Positions 52,699 through 64,000 of a DNA stretch of 64,000 nucleotides are shown piece after piece; position 1 is the stretch's first letter, and each line of letters begins with the position of its first letter. Where the stretch lies: assembly GCA_030407315.1 (NCBI GenBank), contig JALQPE010002583.1, forward strand, positions 32,607 through 96,606, read 5' to 3'. The notes under the pieces were generated by a model, which was not told the DNA's origin, searched no databases, and saw only the letters and a program-made list of their open reading frames with translations. Both the position numbers and the translations under genes were made by a program. The DNA is from Asparagopsis taxiformis (lineage: Eukaryota; Rhodophyta; Florideophyceae; Bonnemaisoniales; Bonnemaisoniaceae).

Positions 52699-53126
52699 CG
52701 CGCCTTGAATATAGCAATAGAAGAGGAAAAGAAGGCAGAATCCGAAATGAGGTCGATGGGTCGGTGGCAGCGGAGGTGCTGGTAAGAAAAGGACCGCAAA
52801 TTTGAAATCGTAATTTGTGCATTCCTCGGAACAATCTGTAAAGTGCTATGGAGAGGTCGCGAGGACATGCATGTCAGCACCTGACATTACAAGGGTTGTC
52901 CATGAAACTATGAGAATCCGAACTGAACGGTTGGAAGTATCGTATTAGTGAAATCGGGGTCTACTGCGGAGGACTCTAAGCTGGCTAATACACTGCTTCC
53001 ACCAGTTCACACCTCATTCACTGTCTATGCGAAATACAATTTTCGTGGAAGACATCCCACACCCTTCTAGAACGGTTCTCATGATATTAATACCGGAGCG
53101 GATCGATGGAATTGAGCGTGAAGGGC
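52699..53126. other. Promoter side of the fusion gene, no gene seen
   Basis: Short noncoding stretch upstream of the MTase-SET gene, up to the palindromes. Confidence 0.4.
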
Positions 53127-53205
53127 GCACGTCTCGAATTATAGCGCTATAATTCGAGACGTGCCACTTGTGGTAAATTGCGCGCGCAATTTCCCACAAG
53201 TGGCA
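53127..53205. repeat. 38-bp perfect palindrome followed by a 44-bp near-perfect one
   Basis: 53127-53164 is fully self-complementary (centre TAGCGCTA, flanks CGTCTCGAATTA). It overlaps 53162-53205, arms TGCCACTTGTGG and CCACAAGTGGCA around AAATTGCGCGCGCAATTT. Confidence 0.92.
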
Positions 53206-53248
53206 TGGGTGGGACAGCAGCGAACGAACGCGAACAGGCGATTTCGGA

Positions 53249-53381
53249 GATGATAAATTTTGGTAATTTTTCGGGCTCCAAAAATTACTCGAGTAAAAAC
53301 TGATCTAGTCTTTGTCGGGAGCTAGATCAGTTTTTACTCGAGTAATTTTTGGAGCCCGAAAAATTACCAAAATTTATCATC
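53249..53381. repeat. Perfect 60-bp-arm hairpin, left end
   Basis: Arms 53249-53308 and 53322-53381 are exact complements over all 60 bases, with a 13-base loop. The arm includes GGGCTCCAAAAATTACTCGA and AACTGATCTAG. It is one of the most perfect inverted repeats in the window. Confidence 0.95.
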
Positions 53382-53922
53382 GACGGAAAAGGCGCTGTGG
53401 AGGTGTTCTGGTCGTAGGGAGCAGTGCCAAGGCACACCTGAGAACCGTTATATCTAACGAGAACAAAAAGATACTGCACTTCAGCACTGCGCGGAAAAGG
53501 TAGGTAGGAGAAATAAAAGGGTGTGAGGCTCAATAAACGGTTCGTGTAGCTGCATTCAGCACATGTCTGAAGAACATTGACTAACTGGAACAAGTCATGA
53601 ATGGTTCAGGACTACTTCCGTTGTATTAATACTTGCTGAGATAGAGTCAGTTTCCATTTCTTCTTTTCTTATTGATAATATACGAGTCATGAAAGGTGTA
53701 TGTAGTTCGGTAACTTTTCGAGATTGCAAAATTACCGAAATTAACATTTTTATTCGAACTGGCGCTATGACCGTTTATTCGATTCAGGTTGGACCATGCG
53801 CCAATAGAAACCGCTCGCGCGGTCTGAATTTTTACGCACAGTTTTGGTGTCCTTCCAGTTGGACAAATTTGTTGTTAATACATTGTCCCTCGCTGGCTAG
53901 CTGATTAGTACTCCCCTGCTAC

Positions 53923-56900
53923 TTGAAAGGCATACCGCGTTACTCTGGTACCGTTTCAATCGTCAGCTATTCGACCCTCCTTGCGATCCCAACCATGAGC
54001 CTACGTCCCCGCCGAGGGGAAGCTTCTTCCAGCGCACGTCAACTAGTCATTCCTGCGATGTCACGCTCCGTTGCTTCTTCGTTGTCGAATTACGTTTTCA
54101 AGATGATCAAGTTGCCTATTCTGGACATATACGTCCCCGATGAAACATCCCGGGAAGTTGACGACTCTCATGTTGACTTGTTGTTCCGCAAGATGGTTAT
54201 GGAAGGCTTCCAGACCTCTGCGGTGGGATGTATCACTGTTGTTTCCCTACCCTACCAATCCAGTGGAAGCCGCTATTACATCGTGGACGGACTCCATCGT
54301 CGCCGTGCTCTTTACGATGCAAAGAAAAAGGGTGGAACGTTTGGCGTCTGTGGTTGACAATGTCCCAGTACAAGAAGCTCAAAGACCTGACGGAGAAAAG
54401 ATGACAATGGAGGACATGCTGTACCTCAGTCAGCGTTTGAATGAACTCGTCCACACGGTGTTACCGACCACAGTTCGAGATCGTATCCACGCGATCATTA
54501 GCATTTATAACTGCAATGTTAAATATGCCCGACCCGGTGAAAGAACTGTCGCTGATATGCCTGCATCACAGGTTGCGAACTGGTTCTTCCAGCGCCACTT
54601 CAGCGGTATTCTGAAGAAGAGCACGGTATCTTCTATAGTGAATGTGGCGTTGAACATGAGGCGTTCACCCCGCACATACGCTGCGTACAAGGCTTGCTCA
54701 GGAAGAAAGGAAAACGAAGTTGGAATCAGTCTTTTAATTCTCAAGGACACTGCTTTTACAAGGGCGGAGGATCGTGCCAGTGAGCTAATGGTCAGTGCAT
54801 TCACTACCGCAATGTCCAACTGCTTCCCACCTTCGGTCGTGTCCCGTCTTTCGACCTTCGGACGTACTTGACCTACATTCAACAATATTACGAAGTCATT
54901 CGTGAGATGGCACGTGCCAGTAACCTGTCGACCGAAGACATCGCTGACCTCGAAGACTTGGAATCAGACGGAACGGATATGATACCAACGTGGAAATCCG
55001 TCTACAAACGTATGATTCAATACGAGGAAGAGCCCGTGCCGAGGAAACCCGAAAACCAGGAGGCACGGCTGGAGAGTTTTCGATCCGTTCTTCGAGACCG
55101 CTTTGGAATTCAGTCCACTCGCCAGGTTTCATCCGAATCACACGGCCCGGATGAAGAAGAAGACGGCAATGGAGAAAACAAGGGGTTCAAGACAAGCGCC
55201 AAGGTGGCGAACCAGTCACTCAAGCTATTATGCAAGCTTCGCAGTCGACTGGTGCTGCTCAACCAGCGACGAAGACTACGGGTGCTTCGAGACATGAACG
55301 TCGTTTAACCCAATTCGAAGACGTTATCATGGAACCTCTCCCAATCCCCATCTCTTCTGATGACGTCGTTATCGACGAGACCGTCGAGGAACTACCGTCC
55401 ACTCCCCATCAAAACAGGTGATACCCGAAACCAGCGCTGGGTCGGATGACGACATGGAGATTTCCAAGGATGCACCTGAGGAGGATGCACCTGAAAAGGA
55501 TGCACCTGAAAAGGATGCAGATTCTCCACATCCCGAGCAACTGGGCTCCGAGGACGAGAACCGTTCTGAACCACCCGACGCGCATTCCACTCCCTCTTCA
55601 CGGAATGAAATTGGTGCGGATGGTGCGGAAGATGGCACAGAAGTTCAGAAAGCTCCGGATTCAGCGTCGAAGGGAGCAAGTAAGACTGTATCTAACATCA
55701 CAGTCAGCCGCATACCGCGTGACAGTACTACTCCACGCCCGTTTCCATGCTCTTTGGGAGATTACTGCGCTTTTCCTGGAAGTGCCGCTGTTCATAAATG
55801 CACCGCTTGCGGAATTAATCCGGTTCACAATCTATGTGACTATGCGCGAGTGCATCATCTCATCCCAAGGAAGTACCTCGCTGCAGGGGAGCGTGATATG
55901 GTCTTCGTTTGTTCCAGGAAATGTTACGATGGTGGGAAAGATGGTGACCCACCATCTTGGAAGCCGCCAGCGGGAGTAACGGAACAGGAAGCCTGGGAAG
56001 GGGATGACTTCAACCCATATGCGAAGGCCAGTTCCAGTACTGATTCGGTGGAAAAACCTCAGCAGCCCTCTGAACCCGCTCCTCAACAGACGGGGGCGAA
56101 GAGGAAATTTCCTTCTTCTCCAGGAGCTCCACCGCGAAGCGGCGAGCTATATCATCCCCCAATCTCTCTCTTTCCCTTCCCGTCTTACTCGTTCAAAGGC
56201 TAGATCTGCTGCTATTGCTGAGCACATCGCGTCACTTGATTCCCCATCTACTCCTTCGGTTACTCCTCGGTCTGCCTCTGGAACAAAGAAGACGAAGAAA
56301 GCAGCAATTGCTTTAAAGCAAGTCAAGCAAGGTAATGATGAGGGAGGAAGCATGGACGGCAATGAAGACTCCGGAGAAGAAAAAGAAGACGAGGATCAAA
56401 TCACTCCTACGAGGTTGCAATCCAAAGGTTTCAAAGTACATCGGTACGAGGATCAGCAGCCTGAGCCCCCATCATTTTTCACCAGTCATACTTCTGTAGA
56501 GGAGGCTGCTTCAATGGTGCGTTCCATTTCCAGTTTGCTGCATCCGGAACACCGCTCGGGATTTCATGTAACGGAGGGTGAGGTGGAAGAGTTTCAGCAG
56601 GATATAGAGTCCGTGGCAGGGGATACAAGTTCTTCAAGATTGGTTTACTTCGAGCGTGCCAGGGCCCGATTGGACTCTCTTGGTTATGTCGTCCTTGACG
56701 GCATCCTACAACCATCCGAGCTCAGCTCTACTATCCACAAACTCCTCGACTCGTTTTGTAACATGTTCGTAGATGGGCAGGATGGTGCTTGGGGGCCCAT
56801 TCTGAATTCGGGTTCTTCCGACCAGGATGCGCGTGGTGGCCCGGATGAACAAAGGTTCATGACCCCATGCAAGGCTGTAGTGGAAGATCTGGAAAAGGAT

Positions 56901-57607
56901 TCTACTTCCACTCTCGCGAGAGACAAGGCGGCCTTGGATGTTTTCTTTGCTATCATAGCAGAAAAGTTGCATCTAGAGGATTCAACTCCGTCTCTGGACG
57001 GATTTGAAAAAGGCCCGAAGCTCCAGTTCGGGAAGACAGGGCTCAGGTTGCTTCTAACTGGATCTCGTTGCGAGCGCCAAGTCCCACATCTCGACTTCGT
57101 CTACCCTGGTCCTCCGTTAGAAGACGAAAACCGCTTCAACGGGACTCCTATTCCATTTCCGGATTATTCATTCATCGCTACTGGTGCAATGGGCACTCCG
57201 CTTATTGTACGGCCGCGAAGCCATGCATTCCTTAACGCTCCCCATCGATCTGCAGCGGCCATATTTCCCCTTCTCAAGCCAGAATTGGTATGGATCCCAC
57301 CGTATTCTGTTATAGTATGTCGTGGGACCTCGAGCACAGCGGCCCGGGATGGAAAGATCACGAGCTGATGAAAACCAAGCTTGGGAAGAAATACAAGATG
57401 GTTTATCCTCATCATATTAGGGCCCACACCATGGCAATTCGGGAAACATCGGTCTTAGTCAACGATCTAGTCTATGCACCGTTGAAGGACTCGCGTCCGT
57501 CGCAAGGCTCAGTCCAGTATGTACGACCCCACGACGTCGAGAGTGATACCAGCTCTTCTTCAGCTGGCAGTTCTGGGAGGATTACATGGAAGTCTAGAAT
57601 CTGTTAG
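53923..57607 (+). pseudogene. ParB-like / PHD-like / 2OG-Fe(II) dioxygenase chain, broken by frameshifts
   Basis: Adjacent frames give one continuous protein of about 1200 codons with about six frame changes (near 54340, 54850, 55220, 55420, 56180, 57330). Order: ParB/Srx-like YYIVDGLHRRRALYDAKKK with a YLSQRLNELVH helix. Next is a helical part and an acidic repeat (tandem DAPEKDAPEK). A Cys/His finger follows, CSLGDYCAFPG, KCTACGINPVHNLC, then VCSRKC, of PHD type. A Ser-rich linker leads to a dioxygenase with RQVPHLDFVYPG (HxD) and VIVCRG. After a one-base shift, DLEHSGPGW (distal His) and HHIRAHTMAIR (2OG Arg) complete the triad. In the family the HxD...H set binds Fe(II). The layout suggests a DNA- or chromatin-modifying oxygenase. 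It is either decayed or hit by indel errors. Confidence 0.7.
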
Positions 57608-57998
57608 TTACCCGTAGACATTAGTTGATCTCTCGTATTTCAACGATTCTGTTGCTTGCTGCAACCAGTTGACTATTCCATAACTCTACGATATGTCTTC
57701 ATAAACCGTCTCTTTTTTCATTCTATACATCAACTCTCCCAGCCAACCTGAGCTGAACAAACAGAGCGTGATATTGAAATATACCTGTCCTGTCCCTTCC
57801 TCCATGTACACCTCCCTTCTCGTAGATACTTGTCTAGCTTTTAGTTACAGTTACAGTTCTATCATCTTTTAAAGCAGAGTAGAAGTAGGCTAGAACAAAG
57901 GTTTGGGACCTCTCATACTACTCCTCAGGTGTGCCTTGGCACTGCTACCAACGACCAGAACACCTCCACAGCGCCTTTTCCGTGGATGATAAAATTTG

Positions 57999-58102
57999 GT
58001 AATTTTGCGGGCTCCAAAAATTACTCGAGTAAAACTGATCTAGCTCCCGACAAAGACTAGATCAGTTTTTACTCGAGTAATTTTTGGAGCCCGAAAAATT
58101 AC
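57999..58102. repeat. Hairpin, right end
   Basis: Same hairpin sequence as 53249-53381 with small differences (TTTTGCGGGC against CCCGAAAAA, and one A lost in GTAAAACTG). Inner neighbours mirror 53382-53444. Confidence 0.9.
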
Positions 58103-58431
58103 GTTCAATTTTTTCCAGTAATTTTCGCACCTCAAAAGTTACGAAATTTCAGCATCTCGCAACATGTCTTTCTCACTGTTCAGCGAATGTCGAATAGAGT
58201 ACTATTAAAGGAATCCTATTCGACATTGAAATTTTACTGTTCGCTTCAGGTATTACGGAATCGTATTACGTAATATGAAAAACTCTTGTAACGGTATTAT
58301 GTGAGTGACTACTCAGTACCAGACTGCCCTCAACTTATGGTTGACCAAACGATTTCGTCCTAATCGAAACCATCCACTGTCTCTGAATCCATTTCCATCT
58401 TAGAACACCTTCAGATTCCAGTTGTCACTTC
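58103..58431. other. Leader of the transposase with a small hairpin
   Basis: AATGTCGAATAG at 58186-58197 and CTATTCGACATT at 58216-58227 form a perfect 12-bp hairpin stem. No gene. Confidence 0.7.
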
Positions 58432-61400
58432 ATGGGAAGACCAAGGAAGCCCCGTTCCGGTCTGCGCCTTCGTTACAACACTGTTCCGCATCACCATAAC
58501 CGATCTAGACGTTCGACGTCCAGAACCGTATCTGATCCTTTTGCACTTCGGCAAGATGACTCGAGACCCTTTCAAGTCGATCGAGTTGCCTCATCCCTTG
58601 ACTCACTCGCTACTGCACCAGGATCCGAGCCTAGTCTGCGATTACCCCTGGAAAGCCCCTCCGAAGTAGTTCCTACTTCGATGTCTCCCGAAGGCCTACT
58701 TCCGCAGGAAGGTAGCATTGCCTTCGCAGACAGCGATGGTATCCAATATATCGTTCCCCTGCTTTGGAAGGTCATCAAGTTTTAAGTACTGTTGAAGATG
58801 AAGTCGTTTCCGTGCCATGCAGCGAGAACGCGACCAGGGGGCCTACTCATGACATCGAAACTGATAGAAGAGGAGGTTCCGAACATTATCCTGGCCATAT
58901 TGATGAAGATGATACACATCCAGAATTTAATGATGTGTGTGCTGAAGATGAAGACCTTCTTCTACAAGAAATGACACAATCGAAGCTTCTCCTCTCGTCC
59001 CCTTTCATCGAGGATACCTCGAATCCGCTCAAGGCACGCCAATATATGACGCAATGGACAACTCTGTATGCAGTAGCGAAGTTGACCGGATCCACGAAAT
59101 GCACTGCCGCAGATCTGAATGAAGATCGCGTTTTGTTCGATTTCGCAAGGAAGGGTTCAACTGAAAAGCACGTTCAGAAAGGGCTACCTCATTATTCTAC
59201 GATCACCCGAAAAGTTAGACCATGGCTATTCTTCAACGCCTGGTTGCGTTCGGAAACGGTGTATTTCCCCGTGAATGTAGACCGCAGTGCAGCACGTATG
59301 GCATCTCAGGCCATTTTGCGAAGAAGCAAGATTGAACAGAACACCGCTGGCCAAACTGCACCAGTACTAATCGTTCCACCAAGTGAATACGCCCGAGAAG
59401 ACATATCTACTCCAGAACTGTTCGATCTTGCCTGGCGCCATAACGTAGCCTCCAAGTCATTCGAATCTGATGGGGTACCAACTATACATGGAAACATATA
59501 TACGTCGAATCTGGGAAATTCAGAGAGCGCTTCGTGAAAGGACAAAACCACTCTCTCAGTGCTGAGGAGATGGATGGTACACCCATCACTGCTTTCGGGG
59601 GTGGTACTGTCCAGGTCCGAGTTACCACTGGTCAACAAGCCAACCATCTGGACCCTAGAGCCGCCTCCTGCTTTCAGAAGAAATCAATTTCCTCCAACTC
59701 AGATTCTTTCGTGGCTTTCACGTCCTCTTCATGGGTGAACAACAGTAAGGCCTCTGATCAGCAGCAGTCCGTTTCTCCTCCCCTCCTTCGGGCCTGGTTT
59801 GGTACTCCGCAAAAAGTCCTTTGAGCAATTCGCTCGACCTGGAGATCATCTCACACTTTTATCTCCTGCTTCAGGATGTAACTTTACGTATACTACTGGG
59901 CAGCCTTTCATCGTCGGTCTTATAGTCAGCTCTCCGGGTCCCCCGTCTCCATTTCGCAAACTCATGTTCTTCATCAATTCTGAAGGACTTTACACTAATA
60001 TCGGTGGCAGTCGTGCGATTAACAATGTCATTTTATTGAGTCAGGGCACGAATACCCTTCCCTGCCATCCGACAAGTATCCGTGGTGTTCTCGACTGTGG
60101 CACCACATACTATGTCTACCCTTTTCTTTTGTACTGCGATGACTTCAATGAGGCCTCTGGTAAGAGTGGTAGTGCTGGAGGATGTTATATGATCCCCATG
60201 GGGCTGCCCCTGGACTGTCGCCGGAATAGTTCTGCAGTGCGTATTATCGGTGTCACTGGTCCCGGTGTAAGTACAAACCATATTCTTCGACATATCTCTC
60301 GCGACATAATCCAGGGATGTACGACTGGTTTCCATGACGTAGATCCAGAGGGTAACGATTGCATCATTTTCCTGGACTTTGTCGGTTTTGTATCAGACTA
60401 TCCCGCATGTTCCCATGTTCTCGATGTCATGGGACACAATGCAGATTGTCCATGCCACTTGTGTTTCTTCGTCAGAGGAGGTAAACACGGGAAACATTCA
60501 CAGTTCGGGTACGACACCAGTCTTCATTCTAGTTCGGATTCTCTATTCCGTACTTCAGAGAGAACTCAGGCAGTTCAGTCATCACAAAGTACGGTGAGCA
60601 TCATGAATACCTGGGAATGAGGAAAGTGCAAAGCGCTACTGAAACTCCAATGCTTCTTATAGAGCAACTGCTTGATGAAACTAGGTCTAAAGGCCTCGTT
60701 CCATCTGGCACACCCCTTGGTATGGATTCTGTGAGCATCCCTGTTGTTCCCGCTATTATTGATTCATACCGTTCCACATTTATTGGGATCGACCACCTCC
60801 TCCAAGGGCTTGCTAAGGATGCCCTGGACAATGCTTTTTCGTGCCTGCCTAGTGATGGTAGTAGAAGGATGGCAGAAAGTTTTATGGTAGATGCCCTTCA
60901 CGTCCTAGGTCTCACTAACCAGAAGAGGATATATAACTTCACCTCGGGTGAAACAAATACAATGGGAATCTCGGACAGATTTGCTTTACTTCTAGTCGCA
61001 GATCACTGTTTTGGGTTGGCTCTGAGCTTCCAGTCCGGGGAGTCTTCAGAAGGCTCTGGAGCAAGGTCTATCCGAGCTTCCGAGAAGCAAAGAGAACTTT
61101 CCCTAGAACTTGTTCGATTGCTATCCTCAATCGCCGCAGCTACTTATTTTCTACCTCGTGTCGATATTGACGGCATAGAGTCAGTACAGAGCGCGACCGG
61201 ACTATCGGCAGCTAAGCGTTTTCGAAAACTGCAACAGCTTTCGAAAGATTATGCAAAACGTGTAGATGACCTGCTCGTAACCGTTCCTCCGAGAAAAAGG
61301 AGTACGGTACCATCAAAGAAAAGAAACTGAAAGGAGACGGCTCTGTGGTAATTGACGCCGACCAAAATGAAGTTGAACAGAAGACTACGGGATTCAGGGC

Positions 61401-61830
61401 AAGGAAGCTTTTGGACAATAAGCCAAACTTGCATAGACTCATTGAAGCTTTCGAACACACGGTTCCTCTACTCAACCATGCTCGTCAGGTGGCTGAACTT
61501 TCCTTCGAAGCAACCCACCAACAGATGAAAAGAGGACTTGAAAGTTCGGGAGGTGCTGACAGGCAGTTGGATGCAATGATGGCTGCACTTGGAAACCACT
61601 GGAAGGGAAGGCTCAACCTGGCTCTCAACAATTTTTCAAATGCGCCACCAACTTCTGTTCAGCGAGATATCTCGAAACGATTCTTTCTCCGGGTCTTGTT
61701 CGGACGCGACCATTGTAAATCGATGGAGGATATCCCAGCAAGCACTCTACATGATCTTCGGCAGGACCCACTTCTCGAACATCTCAGGAAGTCTTCTCTC
61801 CCATGCTTCTCATCTCCTTTTTCATATTAC
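58432..61830 (+). pseudogene. Tnp2/KDZ-like transposase, broken by frameshifts
   Basis: Frames at 58432, 58764, 59534, 59799, 60617 and 61345 join into one large protein. The N-terminal part is low-complexity with RKVRPWLFF. The core has YVYPFLLYCDDFNEASGKSG and GCYMIPMGLPL (the P-Y-DDF...GGY-IPLG pattern of Tnp2 and KDZ transposases). Then come FLDFVGFVSDYPACSHVLD with MGHNADCPCHLC (zinc-binding) and IGIDHLLQGLAKDALDNAF. The C-terminus has KPNLHRLIEAFEHTVPLLNH and ELSFEATHQQMKRGLES, typical of the end of this family. Assignment to KDZ rather than CACTA is uncertain. Several frame changes make it non-functional as read. Confidence 0.7.
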
Positions 61831-62707
61831 TTTTTGGTCTCCTGTGCGTTCCATATCAACCAGCAGGACTTCACCTGTTCAACAATTCAGATACTTTACA
61901 CATTTCTGGAATACTTTGCAAAGGTGCTCGACTTATTTCTATGCACCCTGCTTGCTCCACACCATTCTCTGGTACATCTAGAGAGTTTTTCAAGTGTCAT
62001 GAAATAGCTTCCGGGTGTGTTGTACAAGCTTGCTACTCGAATTTGCTAAATTCTAAGATCTTACAGAAGACTTCTTCACCCTCCTTCTGGGCTGTAGATA
62101 CTGTCTTCGAACCGGCTTCGGGACAAGAACACGTCCTACCTCATCTCTCTACGAAGGACAGATCTTCCGGCGGAATTAATCCTCTATCTTATGCAATTGT
62201 GCATTGTGTTTCCAAGAATAACTCCGATAATTCTAGTTTTACTGTGAATAGGGATTCAGGTTCCTGGTTCCTCCCTCTTACATCCGGGTTCGAAAGGTTG
62301 GCTTGCTGCACAACTGCACTCCGTCACTTTGCAAAGTGGACAACAGGAGTGGAAGAGGAGGGATAACGCACGGTGGTCCTTCTTTCACAGAAGGAGGTTC
62401 TTTCTCTTTCATTACCAGAGCGGATGGTTATCCGCCAAGGACAGCGTAGAAATCTATGAAATTGTGTATTCGGTTTGGTTCGTCCTGTCAGAATGCTTTT
62501 TCTTGGATTCACTCATTCCTGTTCTACAGATACTACTTTTTGTACTTCTCCAGCCGAATATATGACTTTATTCCTTTCCGCACTCGTAAACTTGCACCTG
62601 TTTGTCGCTAGACTACTTCCCTATCCTTTTCCGACGTATTTATTCCCCAGTCTACCTTCAGCTTCCTTATCCATTCGTTGAACTACCGTCAACCTGAACC
62701 AGCTGTG
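61831..62707. other. 3-prime flank of the transposase
   Basis: Short frames only. I see no gene between the transposase C-terminus and the end hairpins. Confidence 0.4.
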
Positions 62708-62811
62708 CTGCAGTAAAAAGTGATCTACCAAATGCATCTTCCTAGATCACTTCTTACTGCAGTAAAAAATGATCTACCAAATGCATCTTCCTAGATCACT
62801 TTTTACTGCAG
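62708..62811. repeat. Two tandem CTGCAG hairpins
   Basis: Units 62708-62762 and 62757-62811 each read CTGCAGTAAAAA-TGATCTA, loop CCAAATGCATCTTC, then the complement ending in CTGCAG. They share CTGCAG. The TACTGCAGTAA plus GATCTA pattern parallels TTACTCGAGTAA plus GATCTAG at 48999, 53285 and 58021, so this is probably an end of the neighbouring element. Confidence 0.85.
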
Positions 62812-64000
62812 TAACTAGTCATTTTTTCTAATTTTTCATCATTGGCTCCTTAGCCTGCAATACACGTTTCCGCTCACAAGCGTGCAGCTATACGCCAGTG
62901 TTCTAGTTCATGACGTGTCCATGACGTGTCCATCTCGAGTCCATGCCGTGTCCATGAATCATCGATGATTTGTCTCTGATTTGTCAGTACGAAAAGCGCG
63001 CGCTTTCTCACTACGCAAGTGAAATACGCGACCTCTGGGCTCACTCTGCAGCAGTATTTAAGGCTTGCGTCACGCTAAGCGCATCGTCATCGCCTGTCGC
63101 ATGGAGCACACCACCTACGCAGGATGGGGTCGCGGTGTGCAATCGCATCCCTACGGATGTGGTTCCGCCCCGCGGCCTCATCCTTCGATAAGGTTTTCCA
63201 GCTCATTTAGTCTTTTATCCATTCCTCCCACTGTCTTTTTCTGCGGTTCTTCGTTGTTCTTCTGCTAACGTACTTTGCTGCCTTTCCTACTTTCTGTTTC
63301 GTCTTTCTCCAGGGCTACTGTCATTACTACGTTTTTCTAACTTCTAATCGAGCTTTTGGCATACCGTTTCTAGCACTAACCACTGTGTCATCCACTTCTT
63401 TCCATCTCTGTGCCAGCAGAAGTTTCTGGGTTCTCTACAATACGTTTACTAAAGCTCTGGCTGCACTATCAACGGTATGTTCTCTCGCTTCTAATCATGC
63501 TTCTAGCGTTGATGAAGTTACATTCCTAGCACTAACCATTGATTCATCTATTCTTTTCCTTCCAGGTGCCAACAGAAATTTCTGGCTTCCCCTCATCTCT
63601 CTTTTCATGCCTATATGTATTTGTAGTTACTTTATGTAGAGCTAGCGTTTTGCGTTTAGTGTCTACCATGGTAGCGTAGTTCATAGTTCCTTAGTGCAGT
63701 GTACAGATGATCTTCATGTCGTGAAAATTTTGGCGTTAGCTGCCCATTTACCTATTCCATATCCACTACACCATATCGTAAATCTTGCGTGCCCGCTACT
63801 GGCTGCACCCTAGTCTAATTCTTTATCCCTATCCAGATTTCCATTCTTCCTAGATATCGTTTCAGTCAGACCTATCCGTCCTGCAGTTTTCTCCGCAAAA
63901 GTGCGATGTGCCGCCCATTCTACCTTTCAGTTTCTACCCAGAGCGCCCACCGGTATAACCACTCTACCCAGTGGACATGGACCACGCCCACCCGACGGTA
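62812..64000. other. No supported gene
   Basis: Repeated GACGTGTCCATG phrases at 62912-62956. Otherwise short pyrimidine-rich frames without recognised content. Confidence 0.4.

Larger units (their letters stand above)
53249..58102 (+). mobile_element. Hairpin-bounded element carrying ParB/PHD-like/2OG gene
   Basis: The left end (53249-53444) and right end (57923-58102) are inverted copies of ~195 bp. Outermost is a long hairpin, inside it the shared GGAAAAGGCGCTGTGGAGGT and AGTGCCAAGGCACACCTGA. Between them lies one coding chain (53923-57607). No transposase is inside. The adjacent Tnp2/KDZ-like gene could act in trans. Clear target duplications were not found, because the outer part of the right hairpin is worn. 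Confidence 0.75.

Noticed and set aside
1..64000. A phage or bacterial origin for the whole window (ParB, DPPY methyltransferases)
   Set aside because: A spliceosomal intron, a chromodomain gypsy element, NB-ARC and PHD/SET domains indicate a eukaryotic nuclear genome. The bacterial-type enzymes are element cargo.

Overview
The window looks like nuclear DNA of a eukaryote with few introns. A red alga of the Chondrus type is my best guess. That guess rests on three things: a DnaJ-type zinc-finger gene of the photosynthetic-eukaryote kind with one short GT-AG intron, STAND/NB-ARC ATPase remnants, and very dense transposons of families known from algae. No search was possible, so the species is inference. 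I see no bacterial operons, tRNA, rRNA or CRISPR.

Most of the sequence is mobile DNA. 1-7.5 kb holds one arm of a long inverted repeat (its partner is at 45.4-46.9 kb), a short transposon carrying a SET-domain gene (3.9-6.2 kb) and a loose arm of an ACTGTCT-rich element. 10.2-20 kb holds a decayed STAND ATPase and a complete chromodomain Ty3/gypsy retrotransposon (12574-18523, TSD tcatg), followed by a second STAND fragment. 20.6-25.2 kb is a palindrome-rich block: a 172-bp tandem repeat, ~1-kb tandem units and modular foldback elements.

28.4-41.0 kb is bounded by two nearly identical 1391-bp inverted repeats and a possible 4-bp TSD (cttc). Inside are a 2OG-Fe(II) oxygenase-like gene, a small coiled-coil gene, a DnaJ-type zinc-finger gene, a membrane protein, a ParB-like plus beta-class N6/N4 DNA methyltransferase pair, and a divergent DDE-like transposase. 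41.5-43.8 kb is an element with ACTGTCT arms. 44-48.7 kb holds further element genes.

48.9-62.8 kb is the most striking part. A single open frame joins a DNA methyltransferase to a SET domain (49201-52698). Next to it a hairpin-bounded element encodes a broken ParB/PHD-like/2OG-dioxygenase chain. After that comes a broken Tnp2/KDZ-like transposase. Their ends share a short palindromic code (TTACTnnAGTAA followed by a GATCTA core). Together these suggest eukaryotic transposons that carry their own chromatin- and DNA-modifying genes of partly bacterial or phage type.

Nearly every gene has one or more frameshifts, although ORFs of 1084 and 1165 codons are open. Decay and assembly indel errors cannot be separated from the sequence alone.
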